A stretch of DNA of 64,000 bases, from NCBI RefSeq assembly GCF_000378985.1, contig NZ_KB905370.1, forward strand, positions 1,455,830 to 1,519,829, in the 5' to 3' direction. Shown one piece after another: positions 12,798-19,977 of this stretch (positions within the stretch are counted from its first letter, which is position 1; every line of letters starts with the position of its first letter). The position numbers and the translations under genes were made by a program. This DNA is from Ensifer sp. BR816 (GTDB lineage: Bacteria; Pseudomonadota; Alphaproteobacteria; Rhizobiales; Rhizobiaceae). The notes below the pieces were generated by a model, which was not told where the DNA came from, searched no databases, and was given only the letters and a program-made list of their open reading frames with translations.

Positions 12798-12837
12798 TGG
12801 TTGGTCGGGAACGAGAATCCCCGAGAGAGGTAAGACT

Positions 12838-13149
12838 ATGAAAAACACGATCTTTGGCGTCGCAGTGCTGTTGAGCGCTGCGGCAATGCCGGCTCTTGCG
12901 CAGTCGGCATCCTCGGGCGCCAGCACACCGGCGATCGCCACGCCCGGCACCAAGAACCCCGAGGCCCCCGTCGCCGGCAAAAACAGCTTCACGGAAGATC
13001 AGGCGCGCGAGCGGATCGAGGAAGCCGGTTACGCCGACGTCACGGGCCTGAAACTCGACGACCAGGGAATCTGGCGGGCAACGGCCATGAAGGACGGCAA
13101 GTCCGTCACCGTCGCCCTCGACTACCAGGGCAACGTCACCGCCCTGTAG
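12838..13149 (+). CDS. Small secreted PepSY-like protein
   Basis: 103 aa. A clear signal peptide (MKNTIFGVAVLLSAAAMPALA, cleavage likely after ALA) is followed by a low-complexity Ser/Pro/Ala linker and a ~60-residue domain (SFTEDQARERIEEAGYADVTGLKLDD, then GIWRATAMKDGKSVTVALDYQGNV) that matches the PepSY-like fold of small periplasmic proteins. The start has GAGAGAGG seven bases upstream; the frame is open further upstream but without a signal. It has its own GGAAC-type stress promoter. Molecular function unknown; a periplasmic protein induced by stress is the most that can be said. Confidence 0.8.
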   Translation: MKNTIFGVAVLLSAAAMPALAQSASSGASTPAIATPGTKNPEAPVAGKNSFTEDQARERIEEAGYADVTGLKLDDQGIWRATAMKDGKSVTVALDYQGNVTAL

Positions 13150-13204
13150 GTCAATGTTTGCAGCCGGGAATGCGGAAAATCCGCTCGTTCCCGTTCCAGC
13201 GCTA

Positions 13205-13306
13205 CTGCATGATTCCTTAAATCGGAATCGATTTAAGGAGAAATCCTGCAGCAACTATAAGTGGTACAGCGACCTTTGCGCGCCTACTGAGACGCGCGGC
13301 GCTGTA
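13205..13306 (+). repeat. RIME-like intergenic palindromic repeat, copy A
   Basis: About 102 bp with two palindromic parts: CTGCATGATTCCTTAAATCG / CGATTTAAGGAG...CTGCAG, then a TACAGCGACC...GCGCTGTA part. It aligns in order with copies at 14116-14222 (reverse) and 29488-29588. Size, two-palindrome build and intergenic placement match the Rhizobium intergenic mosaic element (RIME) family. It ends 17 bp before the stress-protein start. Confidence 0.75.
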
Positions 13307-13323
13307 ACGGAATGGAGAAGAAG

Positions 13324-13929
13324 ATGAGAACTGTGGCAGGTCTTTTCGACGACTATCACGACGCCCGACAGGCAGTGAACGACCTGGAGGCAGCCGGCAT
13401 TCCGTCGGAGGATATCAGCATCGTCGCCAACAATGCCGGTGATCGCTACTCGGAGGAGAGCTCCGGGGCGGCCGGAGGTGCGGGCGTCGGTGCCGGGTTG
13501 GGCGCGGCCGGCGGCGGCGCCGTCGGGCTGCTGACCGGGCTGGGACTGATGGCCATTCCGGGCGTCGGGCCGGTGGTCGCCGCTGGTTGGCTCGCATCGA
13601 CGGCGGCGGGCGCGATCGCCGGAGCCGTGGCGGGCGCCGCCACCGGCGGCATCATAGGGTCGCTGACGGATTCCGGCATTCCCGAAGAGGACGCCCATCT
13701 CTACGCCGAGGGTGTACGCCGCGGCGGCACGTTGGTGCTGGCCAGGGTCGATGAGGCCCTGCTTCCCCAGGCAGACGCGATCCTCAGAAACCGCAACGCC
13801 GTCGATACCTCCGTTCGCCGGCGGGCCTACACGGAAGAAGGCTGGACGCGCTTCGACGATGCGTCCGCCCCCTACAGCCTCGACGAGGTTCGAAGTGAGC
13901 ATGACCGCTACCGCCCGCCGGCGCTGTAG
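13324..13929 (+). CDS. General stress protein 17M-like membrane protein
   Basis: 201 aa. The N terminus (MRTVAGLFDDYHDARQAVNDLEAAGI followed by EDISIVANN) matches the short ferredoxin-like domain of YflT/GSP17M stress proteins. The middle (about residues 45-115) is very Gly/Ala-rich with two hydrophobic glycine-zipper-like stretches that probably insert in membranes. A second alpha-beta stretch, GIPEEDAHLYAEGVRRGGTLVLARV, follows. I start at ATG 13324 because GGAG lies six bases before it; ATG 13312 has no such site. Possibly cotranscribed with the PepSY-like gene, since I see no GGAAC-type promoter of its own. Confidence 0.75.
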   Translation: MRTVAGLFDDYHDARQAVNDLEAAGIPSEDISIVANNAGDRYSEESSGAAGGAGVGAGLGAAGGGAVGLLTGLGLMAIPGVGPVVAAGWLASTAAGAIAGAVAGAATGGIIGSLTDSGIPEEDAHLYAEGVRRGGTLVLARVDEALLPQADAILRNRNAVDTSVRRRAYTEEGWTRFDDASAPYSLDEVRSEHDRYRPPAL

Positions 13930-13958
13930 CGGCTCGCCACCCGGCAACTCCGCAGGTA

Positions 13959-13998
13959 CTGCAGCGTCCTGCGTCTGAGAAGACGCAGGACGCTGCAG
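13959..13998. terminator. Perfect 18-bp stem-loop after the stress-protein gene
   Basis: CTGCAGCGTCCTGCGTCT, a GAGA loop, then its exact complement, 30 bp after the stop at 13929. The stem is long enough to stop or stabilise a transcript but no T tract follows on either strand, so it is not a classical Rho-independent terminator. It may be an mRNA 3'-end stabiliser or a REP-like element. Confidence 0.5.
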
Positions 13999-14085
13999 GC
14001 GCTCTTCACACCGACGACCGCGGCTGAACCCGGGAAATCAATCCTTCCCACCGCAAGCTTCCGGCATCGACGGACTTGGCGCTGC

Positions 14086-14111
14086 GGAACCTAGCCGAGT
14101 TCTCGCGTGTT
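14086..14111 (+). promoter_or_regulatory. RpoE2/EcfG-type promoter for the nucleotidyltransferase operon
   Basis: GGAAC at 14086-14090, 17 bp, then TGTT at 14108-14111. Predicted start near 14118, so the leader RNA would consist almost wholly of the RIME palindromes at 14116-14222. Confidence 0.55.
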
Positions 14112-14115
14112 CTCC

Positions 14116-14222
14116 TACAGCGCCGCGCGTCTTATCGGACGCGCAAAGGTCGCTGTAGCACTTTGAATTGCCGCATGTCTTTGTCCTTAAATCGAGGTCG
14201 ATTTAAGGACAAAGACATGCAG
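14116..14222 (-). repeat. RIME-like intergenic palindromic repeat, copy B (reverse)
   Basis: Reverse-oriented copy of the element at 13205. Its large palindrome is perfect: 14173-14195 is the exact inverted complement of 14198-14220 (23 bp, two-base centre GG). The second palindrome (CTACAGCGCCGCGCGTC ... GCGCAAAGGTCGCTGTAG) lies at the other end. It sits in the predicted 5' leader of the nucleotidyltransferase gene, 15 bp before its ribosome-binding site. Confidence 0.75.
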
Positions 14223-14249
14223 TAGGTGTTCCTTCGCAGGAGAGAAAGC

Positions 14250-15059
14250 ATGCCGTCGGCAATGCCACCGAAGTCGAAATCGCGGCGGGCGACCCGCCCT
14301 CCCCTTGCCCTGCCACAGCTTGTCGACGAGAAGGCCGAAGCCTTCGTGGACATCGCCATAGCGGAGCTCGTCAAATCGAAAATCCCGTTTCTCGTCGCCG
14401 GCACCTTCGCCGTCAGCGCCTATACCGGCATTTCGAGGCCGACGAAGGATCTCGACGTCTTCTGCAAGGCGGGCGACTACACCCGAATCCTGAAGCATTT
14501 CAAGTCGCGCGGCTACTCGGTCGAAATTGAGGACGACCGGTGGCTGGGAAAGGTCTACAAGGGCAAGTTCTTCTTCGACGTCATCTTCGCCTCGCCGAAC
14601 GGAACGATGCTCGTCAACGACGCATGGTTCGAACACGCTCTTCCGGTGGAGCTCAGCGCCTCGCCGGTATCGATCGTCGCGCCGACCGAACTGGTCTGGT
14701 CGAAGTCCTTCATCCAGCTGCGCGAGCGCTACGATGGCGCCGACGTCGCCCACACGATCCTCAAGACCCATGACCGGATCGATTGGCGCAGGCTTCTCGA
14801 ATATATGGAAGCACACTGGGAAGTGCTGCTGATCCACCTTCTGAACTTCCGGTGGATCTATCCCTCCGAGCGCGACCGGGTTCCCGCCTGGCTCATGGAC
14901 GAGCTCCTGAGCCGGCTGGCGGCGCAGCGGGATCTGCCGCTGCCCCAGACGAAGATCTGCCGCGGCAGGATGTACTCGCGACGCGACTACGAGATCGACG
15001 TCACCGAATGGGGTTTCGCCGATGTCGGCGGCGACCTCGAGATGCGGACAGGAAAATAG
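14250..15059 (+). CDS. Nucleotidyltransferase-fold protein of unknown role
   Basis: 269 aa, cytoplasmic. After a basic N terminus (MPSAMPPKSKSRRATR) the segment FLVAGTFAVSAYTGISRPTK then KDLDVFCK reads as the nucleotidyltransferase core: a G[ST] loop, a helix and the DxD metal pair; a further acidic position may be in FFFDVIFA. The C-terminal half is helical and Trp-rich (HWEVLLIHLLNFRWIYPSER). The start has AGGAGA six bases upstream. It heads an operon with a metallophosphoesterase (12 bp gap) and a topoisomerase IB (22 bp gap) behind a stress promoter. Substrate unknown; it may modify a nucleotide, RNA or protein that the phosphoesterase then processes (inference). Confidence 0.7.
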   Translation: MPSAMPPKSKSRRATRPPLALPQLVDEKAEAFVDIAIAELVKSKIPFLVAGTFAVSAYTGISRPTKDLDVFCKAGDYTRILKHFKSRGYSVEIEDDRWLGKVYKGKFFFDVIFASPNGTMLVNDAWFEHALPVELSASPVSIVAPTELVWSKSFIQLRERYDGADVAHTILKTHDRIDWRRLLEYMEAHWEVLLIHLLNFRWIYPSERDRVPAWLMDELLSRLAAQRDLPLPQTKICRGRMYSRRDYEIDVTEWGFADVGGDLEMRTGK

Positions 15060-15071
15060 GGAGTTGTCACC

Positions 15072-15782
15072 ATGGGCAAGCTGAAGGTGGCCGCGGTCGC
15101 CGACCTCCACGTGAAAGAAGATGGTTCGGTCTCCTATACGGATTTGTTTACGGAGATTTCGAAGGTCGCCGATGTGCTCGTGATCGCCGGCGACCTGACC
15201 GATCTCGGCAAGCCTGCCGAAGCGGAACTTCTCGTCGCCGATCTGAAATCCTGCACCGTCCCTGTGGTCGCCGTTCTCGGAAACCATGATCACCAATGCG
15301 ATGCCGTCGAAGAGATCTCGTCGATCCTCATGAAGGCGGGGGTCCATCTCCTTGACGGGCAGGCGATCGAAATCGCCGGCATCGGCTTTGCCGGCACGAA
15401 GGGTTTCGTCGGTGGTTTCGGGCGGCACATGCTCGGCTCTTTCGGCGAAACGGCGCTGAAGACGATGGTATCCGCGACCGTCGACGAGGCGATGCGCCTG
15501 GAAAACGCGCTCAGGAAAACCAGCGCCCAGCACTCCGTGGTGGTGCTCCACTACGCGCCGATCGCCGAGACGGTCGCGGGGGAGCCGGAGGAAATCTATC
15601 CCTTCCTCGGCTCCTCGCGCTTTGCCGAAACGATCGACCGCTTCCGGGTCAGCGCCGTCGTGCACGGCCATGCGCACAAGGGCACCTACAAGGGAAGGAC
15701 ACCGGGTGGCGCGCCGGTCTACAACGTCGCCGCCCATGTCGAGAAGCCGACCGGCCGCCCATACGCGATCCTCGAATTCTGA
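15072..15782 (+). CDS. Calcineurin-like metallophosphoesterase
   Basis: 236 aa. All metal-binding blocks of the family are in order: VADLHV (residues ~9-14), IAGDLTD (~43), VLGNHDH (~72), VVLHYAP (~160) and VHGHAHKG (~200). No signal peptide, so it acts in the cytoplasm. Such enzymes hydrolyse phosphomono- or diesters, including nucleic acid ends and cyclic nucleotides. It is the second gene of the operon between the nucleotidyltransferase and topoisomerase IB genes, which suggests a nucleotide or nucleic-acid substrate (inference). Confidence 0.85.
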   Translation: MGKLKVAAVADLHVKEDGSVSYTDLFTEISKVADVLVIAGDLTDLGKPAEAELLVADLKSCTVPVVAVLGNHDHQCDAVEEISSILMKAGVHLLDGQAIEIAGIGFAGTKGFVGGFGRHMLGSFGETALKTMVSATVDEAMRLENALRKTSAQHSVVVLHYAPIAETVAGEPEEIYPFLGSSRFAETIDRFRVSAVVHGHAHKGTYKGRTPGGAPVYNVAAHVEKPTGRPYAILEF

Positions 15783-15804
15783 CCGCACTGCGACGGGGCA
15801 CTCT

Positions 15805-16959
15805 ATGCCGCTGCAAGTCACTTCCAATTCTACGACCGACCGTGCATCGCCGATAGGAGGTCGCCTCAAGAGGAGCGCTGTCCGCACTCCGCCAGATGAG
15901 CCTCCAAGGGAACTCGTCTATGTCAGCGATTCCGAGCCCGGTATCAGGCGGCAGCGTTGCGGCAAGGGCTTCGCCTACCGGCTGCCGGACGGTTCGATCC
16001 TGGCCGATCCGGCCATAAAGGCCCGCATCCTGTCGCTGGGCCTGCCGCCCGCCTATGAGAACGTATGGATCTGCCTGAACGAGAACGGGCACCTGCAGGC
16101 GACGGGCTACGACGCGCGGGGCCGAAAGCAGTACCGCTACCATTCGCAGTGGCAGGCGCTCAGAAGTGGCGACAAGTTCGCCCAGCTTCTTCCTTTCGGC
16201 AAGGCTCTGCCGCGAATCCGACGCACCATCCGCCGCCACATGGTGGGGGCGACCGGCGATCCACGCACCGTTCTCGCCGGGCTGGTCGCCTTGCTCGATG
16301 AGGTGCATCTCAGAACGGGCAGTCCCGCCTATGTCCAGGCAAATTCGACCTATGGCGCGACGACGCTGTTGAAGCGTCACCTGCGGCTCGTTGATGGCTG
16401 CATCGAACTCCGGTTCGTCGCCAAGGGAGGCAAACGCGTGCAGAGGCGGCTACGCCGCCCAAAACTGCAGCGCCTTCTGGAGGACATTGCCGACCTGCCG
16501 GGACGGCAGCTCTTCGTCTGGAGGGACGATACCGATACCCTGCGCCCCGTCGACTCGGGTCGCCTCAACCGCTATCTCGCGGAAATCGCCGGTTTTTCGG
16601 TGTCGGCGAAGACGTTCCGGACCTGGGCGGGCAGCGTTGCCGCCTTTACGGCAGCGCGCGAGGCGTTGGAGGGAGGGGAGCGACCAACCGTCAAGAGGAT
16701 GTGCGAGGCGGCGGCTTCCGTGCTCTGCAACACGCCGGCAATCTGCCGCAAGAGTTACATTCATCCGGATATCATCGCTCTCGCGGATTCCGGTCGCGCG
16801 GCGACCGCCAAACAGCTGCGCCGCCGTGGACGCGCCGGCCCTGGCCTGCGTGTCGAGGAGGCACGGATGCTCAATTATCTTGCACGCGCAGCACATTCTC
16901 CGGCGACGGCAACCACCCCGAACGGGCGGACGGCGGGACTACGCCCCGCCGTCGTCTGA
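15805..16959 (+). CDS. DNA topoisomerase IB (poxvirus-type)
   Basis: 384 aa. The N-terminal domain has the family segment PPAYENVWICLNENGHLQ then GYDARGRKQYRYH. Catalytic residues of the type IB family can be placed: Arg in LPRIRRTIRRH, Lys in RFVAKGGKRVQRRL, Arg in KTFRTWAGSVAAF and the nucleophilic Tyr in CRKSYIHPDI. It relaxes supercoils by a 3'-phosphotyrosyl intermediate without ATP. I use ATG 15805, because upstream codons overlap the phosphoesterase gene. Bacterial type IB enzymes are accessory; this one is in a stress-promoter operon. Its stop TGA directly abuts the stop of the BON gene on the other strand. Confidence 0.93.
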   Translation: MPLQVTSNSTTDRASPIGGRLKRSAVRTPPDEPPRELVYVSDSEPGIRRQRCGKGFAYRLPDGSILADPAIKARILSLGLPPAYENVWICLNENGHLQATGYDARGRKQYRYHSQWQALRSGDKFAQLLPFGKALPRIRRTIRRHMVGATGDPRTVLAGLVALLDEVHLRTGSPAYVQANSTYGATTLLKRHLRLVDGCIELRFVAKGGKRVQRRLRRPKLQRLLEDIADLPGRQLFVWRDDTDTLRPVDSGRLNRYLAEIAGFSVSAKTFRTWAGSVAAFTAAREALEGGERPTVKRMCEAAASVLCNTPAICRKSYIHPDIIALADSGRAATAKQLRRRGRAGPGLRVEEARMLNYLARAAHSPATATTPNGRTAGLRPAVV

Positions 16960-17634
16960 TCAAAGGTTCTGGGTGGTTCCGCCGGTGTTCCAGCCGGGCG
17001 CCCCTCCGGCGTCCCGGACACGAACGTTGTTCTGGACATGATGGACGCCGGAGACGTTTTCCGCCAGATCCTCGGCGCGGCGCTTCGCCCACTTGGATTC
17101 GACGAAACCGCTGAGCTGGACCTCGCCATTCGCCACCGAAACCTCGATCTCGGACGCATCGAGTGCGCCGTCGTCGCTCAGGCGGTCGCTGACATCCTCC
17201 TGGATGCGGCTGTCGGAACGGGTATAGCCTTTCGGACCCTTGCCGCGGTGCTGATCCATTCTGCGCCGCCGCTCGGCATCTTCGTCGCCGAACCATGAGG
17301 CGATCTCGTCGCCGGCCCGCTCGAAGAATCCCCGGTCCTCGTCCCAATCCCGATCGGGTCGCGGATAGGAAGATTGCGCTCTGTAGCCGTAATCGGAGCC
17401 ATAGCCGCGATCTCGGTTCCAGCGCCCGTAGTCCTCGTCCATCCGGCGATAGGGTCCGGCCCGGCCCGACTCTTGATCGGGGAAATCCTCGGAATTCTCG
17501 TAGTCTGCGCCACGCGGTTCGACCGTCTCCGCGAAGCGCCGCTGGGCGCGCCGGTCGTCCCCCTGCCAATCCCTCCCGGATTCGCGGGCGCGCCAATAGG
17601 GGTCTTCCCGCCTCCAGTCTTTTCTCCTGGGCAT
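16960..17634 (-). CDS. BON-domain protein
   Basis: 224 aa. The N-terminal two thirds are highly charged and low-complexity (rich in Arg, Asp, Tyr, Gly), probably disordered. Residues ~140-210 form one BON domain (DSRIQEDVSDRLSDDGALDA, SEIEVSVANGEVQLSGFV, RAEDLAENVSGVHHVQNNV). No signal peptide is seen, unlike the periplasmic OsmY type. BON domains are linked to membrane or stress functions. The start has AAAGGAG upstream and a GGAAC-type promoter lies 40-64 bp before it. Confidence 0.82.
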   Translation of the reverse strand: MPRRKDWRREDPYWRARESGRDWQGDDRRAQRRFAETVEPRGADYENSEDFPDQESGRAGPYRRMDEDYGRWNRDRGYGSDYGYRAQSSYPRPDRDWDEDRGFFERAGDEIASWFGDEDAERRRRMDQHRGKGPKGYTRSDSRIQEDVSDRLSDDGALDASEIEVSVANGEVQLSGFVESKWAKRRAEDLAENVSGVHHVQNNVRVRDAGGAPGWNTGGTTQNL

Positions 17635-17673
17635 CGGTTGCTCCTTTCTTGTGTCGATGTGGTCCGTGTCTCA

Positions 17674-17698
17674 AACCGGCGAGCAGGCTCTCGGTTCC
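17674..17698 (-). promoter_or_regulatory. RpoE2/EcfG-type promoter for the BON gene
   Basis: On the minus strand GGAAC (17698-17694), 16 bp, GGTT (17677-17674). Predicted start near 17668, a ~34-nt leader. Confidence 0.7.
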
Positions 17699-17723
17699 GC
17701 ATTGCGCAGCACGAGTTGGCGGA

Positions 17724-17918
17724 TCAGTCGTCCTTCGTCTTCAATGCGTCCGAGACCTTGCCTCGATGCGGGTCCTTGAGGTTTTCGCCGGCCGCATCGC
17801 GGTCATGCTCCGGGTCGTCCTTTGCCGGCAGATAGCCTCTCGGCCGCGTCTCCTTCGGGCCTTCCCAGCGCGGCGATTGCTCCGTGGTGCCGGGCGCTCC
17901 GTCTTTGGGGCTTTTCAT
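17724..17918 (-). CDS. Small hydrophilic protein
   Basis: 64 aa, strongly charged and without hydrophobic core (MKSPKDGAPGTTEQSPRWEG at the start, KVSDALKTKDD at the end); probably disordered. The ATG has AGGAGAAAGATC directly upstream. It lies 27 bp downstream of another small hydrophilic gene and should share its stress promoter. Resembles the lysine- and glycine-rich hydrophilin-like proteins common in rhizobial stress regulons, but I cannot assign a family. Confidence 0.65.
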   Translation of the reverse strand: MKSPKDGAPGTTEQSPRWEGPKETRPRGYLPAKDDPEHDRDAAGENLKDPHRGKVSDALKTKDD

Positions 17919-17945
17919 GATCTTTCTCCTGTTCGTCCCGCCGTA

Positions 17946-18191
17946 TCAGTCCTGCTCCTTCATCGCCGGGAGCGGAAAACGTTGGTCTTCATCCTCAAGG
18001 TCGGACTCGACGAGATAGTCGTCCCTTTTTCTGCGCAGTGCCTCGCGGGCGGCGCGTTGCTTGATGAGCTCATCCGGCTCCAGAGGCGCGCTGCCCGCTT
18101 CCGGATGCAGGTCGCGGTCGGTCTTGACGGGCTCGCTCGTGCCCGCCCGTGCGTCCGGGACGCGCTTCGGTCCTTGGTCGGTTCTTGCCAT
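17946..18191 (-). CDS. Small hydrophilic protein
   Basis: 81 aa (MARTDQGPKRVPDARAGTSE at the start; LIKQRAAREALRRKRDDYLV then SDLEDEDQRFPLPAMKEQD at the end). Charged, probably with one amphipathic helix. I start at ATG 18191, where TTGAGGAGG lies upstream; the longer reading frame to 18401 runs through the promoter region. The promoter match is exact for the stress consensus (18222-18246). First gene of a two-gene operon with the 64-aa protein. Confidence 0.68.
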   Translation of the reverse strand: MARTDQGPKRVPDARAGTSEPVKTDRDLHPEAGSAPLEPDELIKQRAAREALRRKRDDYLVESDLEDEDQRFPLPAMKEQD

Positions 18192-18221
18192 TTCGCCCTC
18201 CTCAAGGGTTGTCGCTCGGTC

Positions 18222-18246
18222 AACGTCGGCCCGAAGGTGAAGTTCC
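18222..18246 (-). promoter_or_regulatory. RpoE2/EcfG-type promoter, exact consensus
   Basis: Minus strand GGAAC (18246-18242), 16 bp, CGTT (18225-18222): an exact match to GGAAC-N16-CGTT. It faces away from the SDR promoter at 18278-18303, forming a divergent pair with 31 bp between the two GGAAC elements. Confidence 0.8.
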
Positions 18247-18277
18247 ATGACGGACCGTCCCGACGAGCCTCGGCCTC

Positions 18278-18303
18278 GGAACAAAGCCCTCCAGGCGCGA
18301 GTT
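18278..18303 (+). promoter_or_regulatory. RpoE2/EcfG-type promoter for the SDR gene
   Basis: GGAAC at 18278-18282, 17 bp, AGTT at 18300-18303. Predicted start near 18309, leader about 68 nt to the ATG at 18377. Confidence 0.65.
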
Positions 18304-18376
18304 GGGGCGGCGACCATTGATCGAAGACGGGGCAGAAAGCCGCCGTAGCGAAAACCCCACAAAGGAGGCCTGGACC

Positions 18377-19234
18377 ATGCAAGATTTCCCGCGCCCGCCA
18401 TTCAAGCGTCAGAACCAACCCATGCCCGGAACCACGGACCGCATGGACCCGCTGCCGGACCACGGGGAAAGCTCCTACAAGGGATCCCGCCGTCTACAGG
18501 ACAAGAAGGCAATTATTACCGGCGGAGACAGCGGTATTGGTCGGGCGGTCGCCATCGCCTATGCCCGGGAGGGCGCCGATGTCCTGATCTCTTATCTGAA
18601 CGAGCACGAGGATGCGAAGTCGACCAAGGCGCTTGTCGAAGAGGCGGGGCGCAAGGCCGTGCTCGTCGCCGGCGATATCCAGACCTCGGCTCACTGCAAG
18701 CGTCTTGTCGAGACGGCAGTGAAAGAACTCGGCGGCATTGACATCCTCGTCAACAACGCCGCCCACCAGGCCTCCTTTCCGACGATCGAAGACATTACCG
18801 ACGAGGAATGGGAGCTGACCTTCCGCGTGAACATCCATGCCATGTTCTTTCTCACGCGCGCGGCCGTGCCGCACATGAAGCCCGGCAGTTCGATCATCAA
18901 CACCGCCTCGATCAACGCGGATGCCCCGAACCCGATCCTGCTCGCCTATGCGACCACCAAGGGGGCGATCCAGAATTTCACCGCCGGCCTGGCGCAGCTG
19001 CTTGCCGACAAGGGCATACGCGCCAATGCGGTCGCGCCGGGCCCGATCTGGACGCCGCTGATCCCCTCCACGATGCCCGAGGATTCGGTCGTGAATTTCG
19101 GCAAGCAGGTGCCGATGAAACGGCCGGGGCAACCGGTTGAACTCGCCTCGACTTACGTCATGCTGGCCGACCCGCTGTCGAGCTACGTCTCCGGCGCGAC
19201 GATCGCGGTCACCGGCGGCAAGCCGATACTCTAG
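18377..19234 (+). CDS. SDR-family oxidoreductase (YghA/glucose dehydrogenase-like)
   Basis: 285 aa. After a hydrophilic 45-residue N terminus comes the NAD(P)-binding motif ITGGDSGIGRAVAIAYAREGAD, then DILVNNAA, the catalytic Ser in NTASINADAP and YATTKGA with Tyr and Lys, and the C-terminal SSYVSGATIAVTGGKPIL. This N-terminally extended SDR group (YghA/GsiB-associated type) is common in stress regulons. The start has AAAGGAGG eight bases upstream. Substrate unknown. Confidence 0.87.
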   Translation: MQDFPRPPFKRQNQPMPGTTDRMDPLPDHGESSYKGSRRLQDKKAIITGGDSGIGRAVAIAYAREGADVLISYLNEHEDAKSTKALVEEAGRKAVLVAGDIQTSAHCKRLVETAVKELGGIDILVNNAAHQASFPTIEDITDEEWELTFRVNIHAMFFLTRAAVPHMKPGSSIINTASINADAPNPILLAYATTKGAIQNFTAGLAQLLADKGIRANAVAPGPIWTPLIPSTMPEDSVVNFGKQVPMKRPGQPVELASTYVMLADPLSSYVSGATIAVTGGKPIL

Positions 19235-19286
19235 AGAAAAGCGTGCTGCGGTTTTTCGGGATTGCATCGCTTCCAAGAGTTGGATC

Positions 19287-19315
19287 GTGACCGGAGGGCG
19301 CGGCCTCCCGGTCAC
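19287..19315. terminator. Stem-loop between convergent SDR and small membrane-protein genes
   Basis: GTGACCGGAGG pairs with CCTCCCGGTCAC (one bulged C) around a GCGCGG loop. It lies 53 bp after the SDR stop and overlaps the stop codon of the 43-aa gene on the other strand. No T tract; a weak bidirectional terminator at best. Confidence 0.35.
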
Positions 19316-19443
19316 TCCGACTGGTCGATCGCATGCGGCGCCGGTTGTCCCTCTTCGGCAGGGCCGTCGAACGGAAAAACCGTCCACAGCACCGCAACCA
19401 GTATGAGGACGACGATCACTGCTGCGGCTGCGGTTTTGGACAT
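19312..19443 (-). CDS. 43-residue single-pass membrane protein
   Basis: A short reading frame starting MSKTAAAAVIVVLILVAVLW and ending in a charged tail (PAEEGQPAPHAIDQSE). Residues ~6-22 form one membrane helix. CCGGAA lies seven bases upstream of the ATG. A GGAAC-N16-GATT stress promoter candidate is correctly placed 63-87 bp upstream. Small single-pass proteins of this build occur in rhizobial stress regulons, but no family is recognised and it is often missed by gene finders. Confidence 0.5.
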   Translation of the reverse strand: MSKTAAAAVIVVLILVAVLWTVFPFDGPAEEGQPAPHAIDQSE

Positions 19444-19505
19444 CGTACGTTCCGGCAATAGTGCTGATGGGAACGGAAAAGCGGCGGTTGTGCCGCCCCA
19501 CTATC

Positions 19506-19530
19506 AATCGCCTGAGATTGGATTTGTTCC
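19506..19530 (-). promoter_or_regulatory. RpoE2/EcfG-type promoter candidate for the 43-aa gene
   Basis: Minus strand GGAAC (19530-19526), 16 bp, GATT (19509-19506). The -10 part matches the consensus at two of four bases only. Divergent from the promoter at 19573. Confidence 0.45.
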
Positions 19531-19572
19531 GAGAAGGCGCGCCCTGCCCACGATTATCGCTCGCTTGAAACG

Positions 19573-19597
19573 GGAACAAACCGCCCGCCTCCGCTTT
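19573..19597 (+). promoter_or_regulatory. RpoE2/EcfG-type promoter for the 83-aa gene
   Basis: GGAAC at 19573-19577, 16 bp, CTTT at 19594-19597 (three of four bases of CGTT). The ATG at 19625 lies 28 bp downstream. Confidence 0.55.
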
Positions 19598-19624
19598 CCT
19601 TTCTCAGTGAGAAGGAAGCATGTG

Positions 19625-19876
19625 ATGGCACGCAACACCCCCGACGAGCCCCGCAGGGACCGCAATCTGCCCGCCGAAGAGGCGGCCGGAACGCCGGAAA
19701 GCATGAAAGTGCAGACGGTCTTCCAAGGCCGGGTGCCTCCGGTGCGCAGCAGGGACGAACAGAATCTCGACCCGGACGAGGCGCTTCCGGACGATGAAGA
19801 GGAGCAGTCGATCGCCGACAACCCTTCGCGCGAAGAAGTGCGCTTTGGCGAGGTGAAAACGCCGAAGTCCGACTGA
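19625..19876 (+). CDS. Small acidic hydrophilic protein
   Basis: 83 aa, starting MARNTPDEPRRDRNLPAEEA, with an acidic stretch DPDEALPDDEEEQSIAD near the middle and no hydrophobic core. Probably disordered. AAGGAAG lies six bases before the ATG; upstream in-frame codons run through the promoter. Similar in character to the two small hydrophilic proteins at 17.7-18.2 kb. Function unknown. Confidence 0.65.
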   Translation: MARNTPDEPRRDRNLPAEEAAGTPESMKVQTVFQGRVPPVRSRDEQNLDPDEALPDDEEEQSIADNPSREEVRFGEVKTPKSD

Positions 19877-19977
19877 ACCGCCGACGCAAACGCCGTCTCG
19901 CCGGGGAACCGCCCCGGCGACGCCCGTTTGGCGCCATCAGCACGTAGCGCAGCATCGGTGGAGGCCGCGCTTGGGCC

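Noticed and set aside
15805..16959. Topoisomerase IB read as an integrase for the tRNA-linked island
   Set aside because: N-terminal domain and catalytic segments fit topoisomerase IB; type IB enzymes share the recombinase fold but do not integrate DNA.
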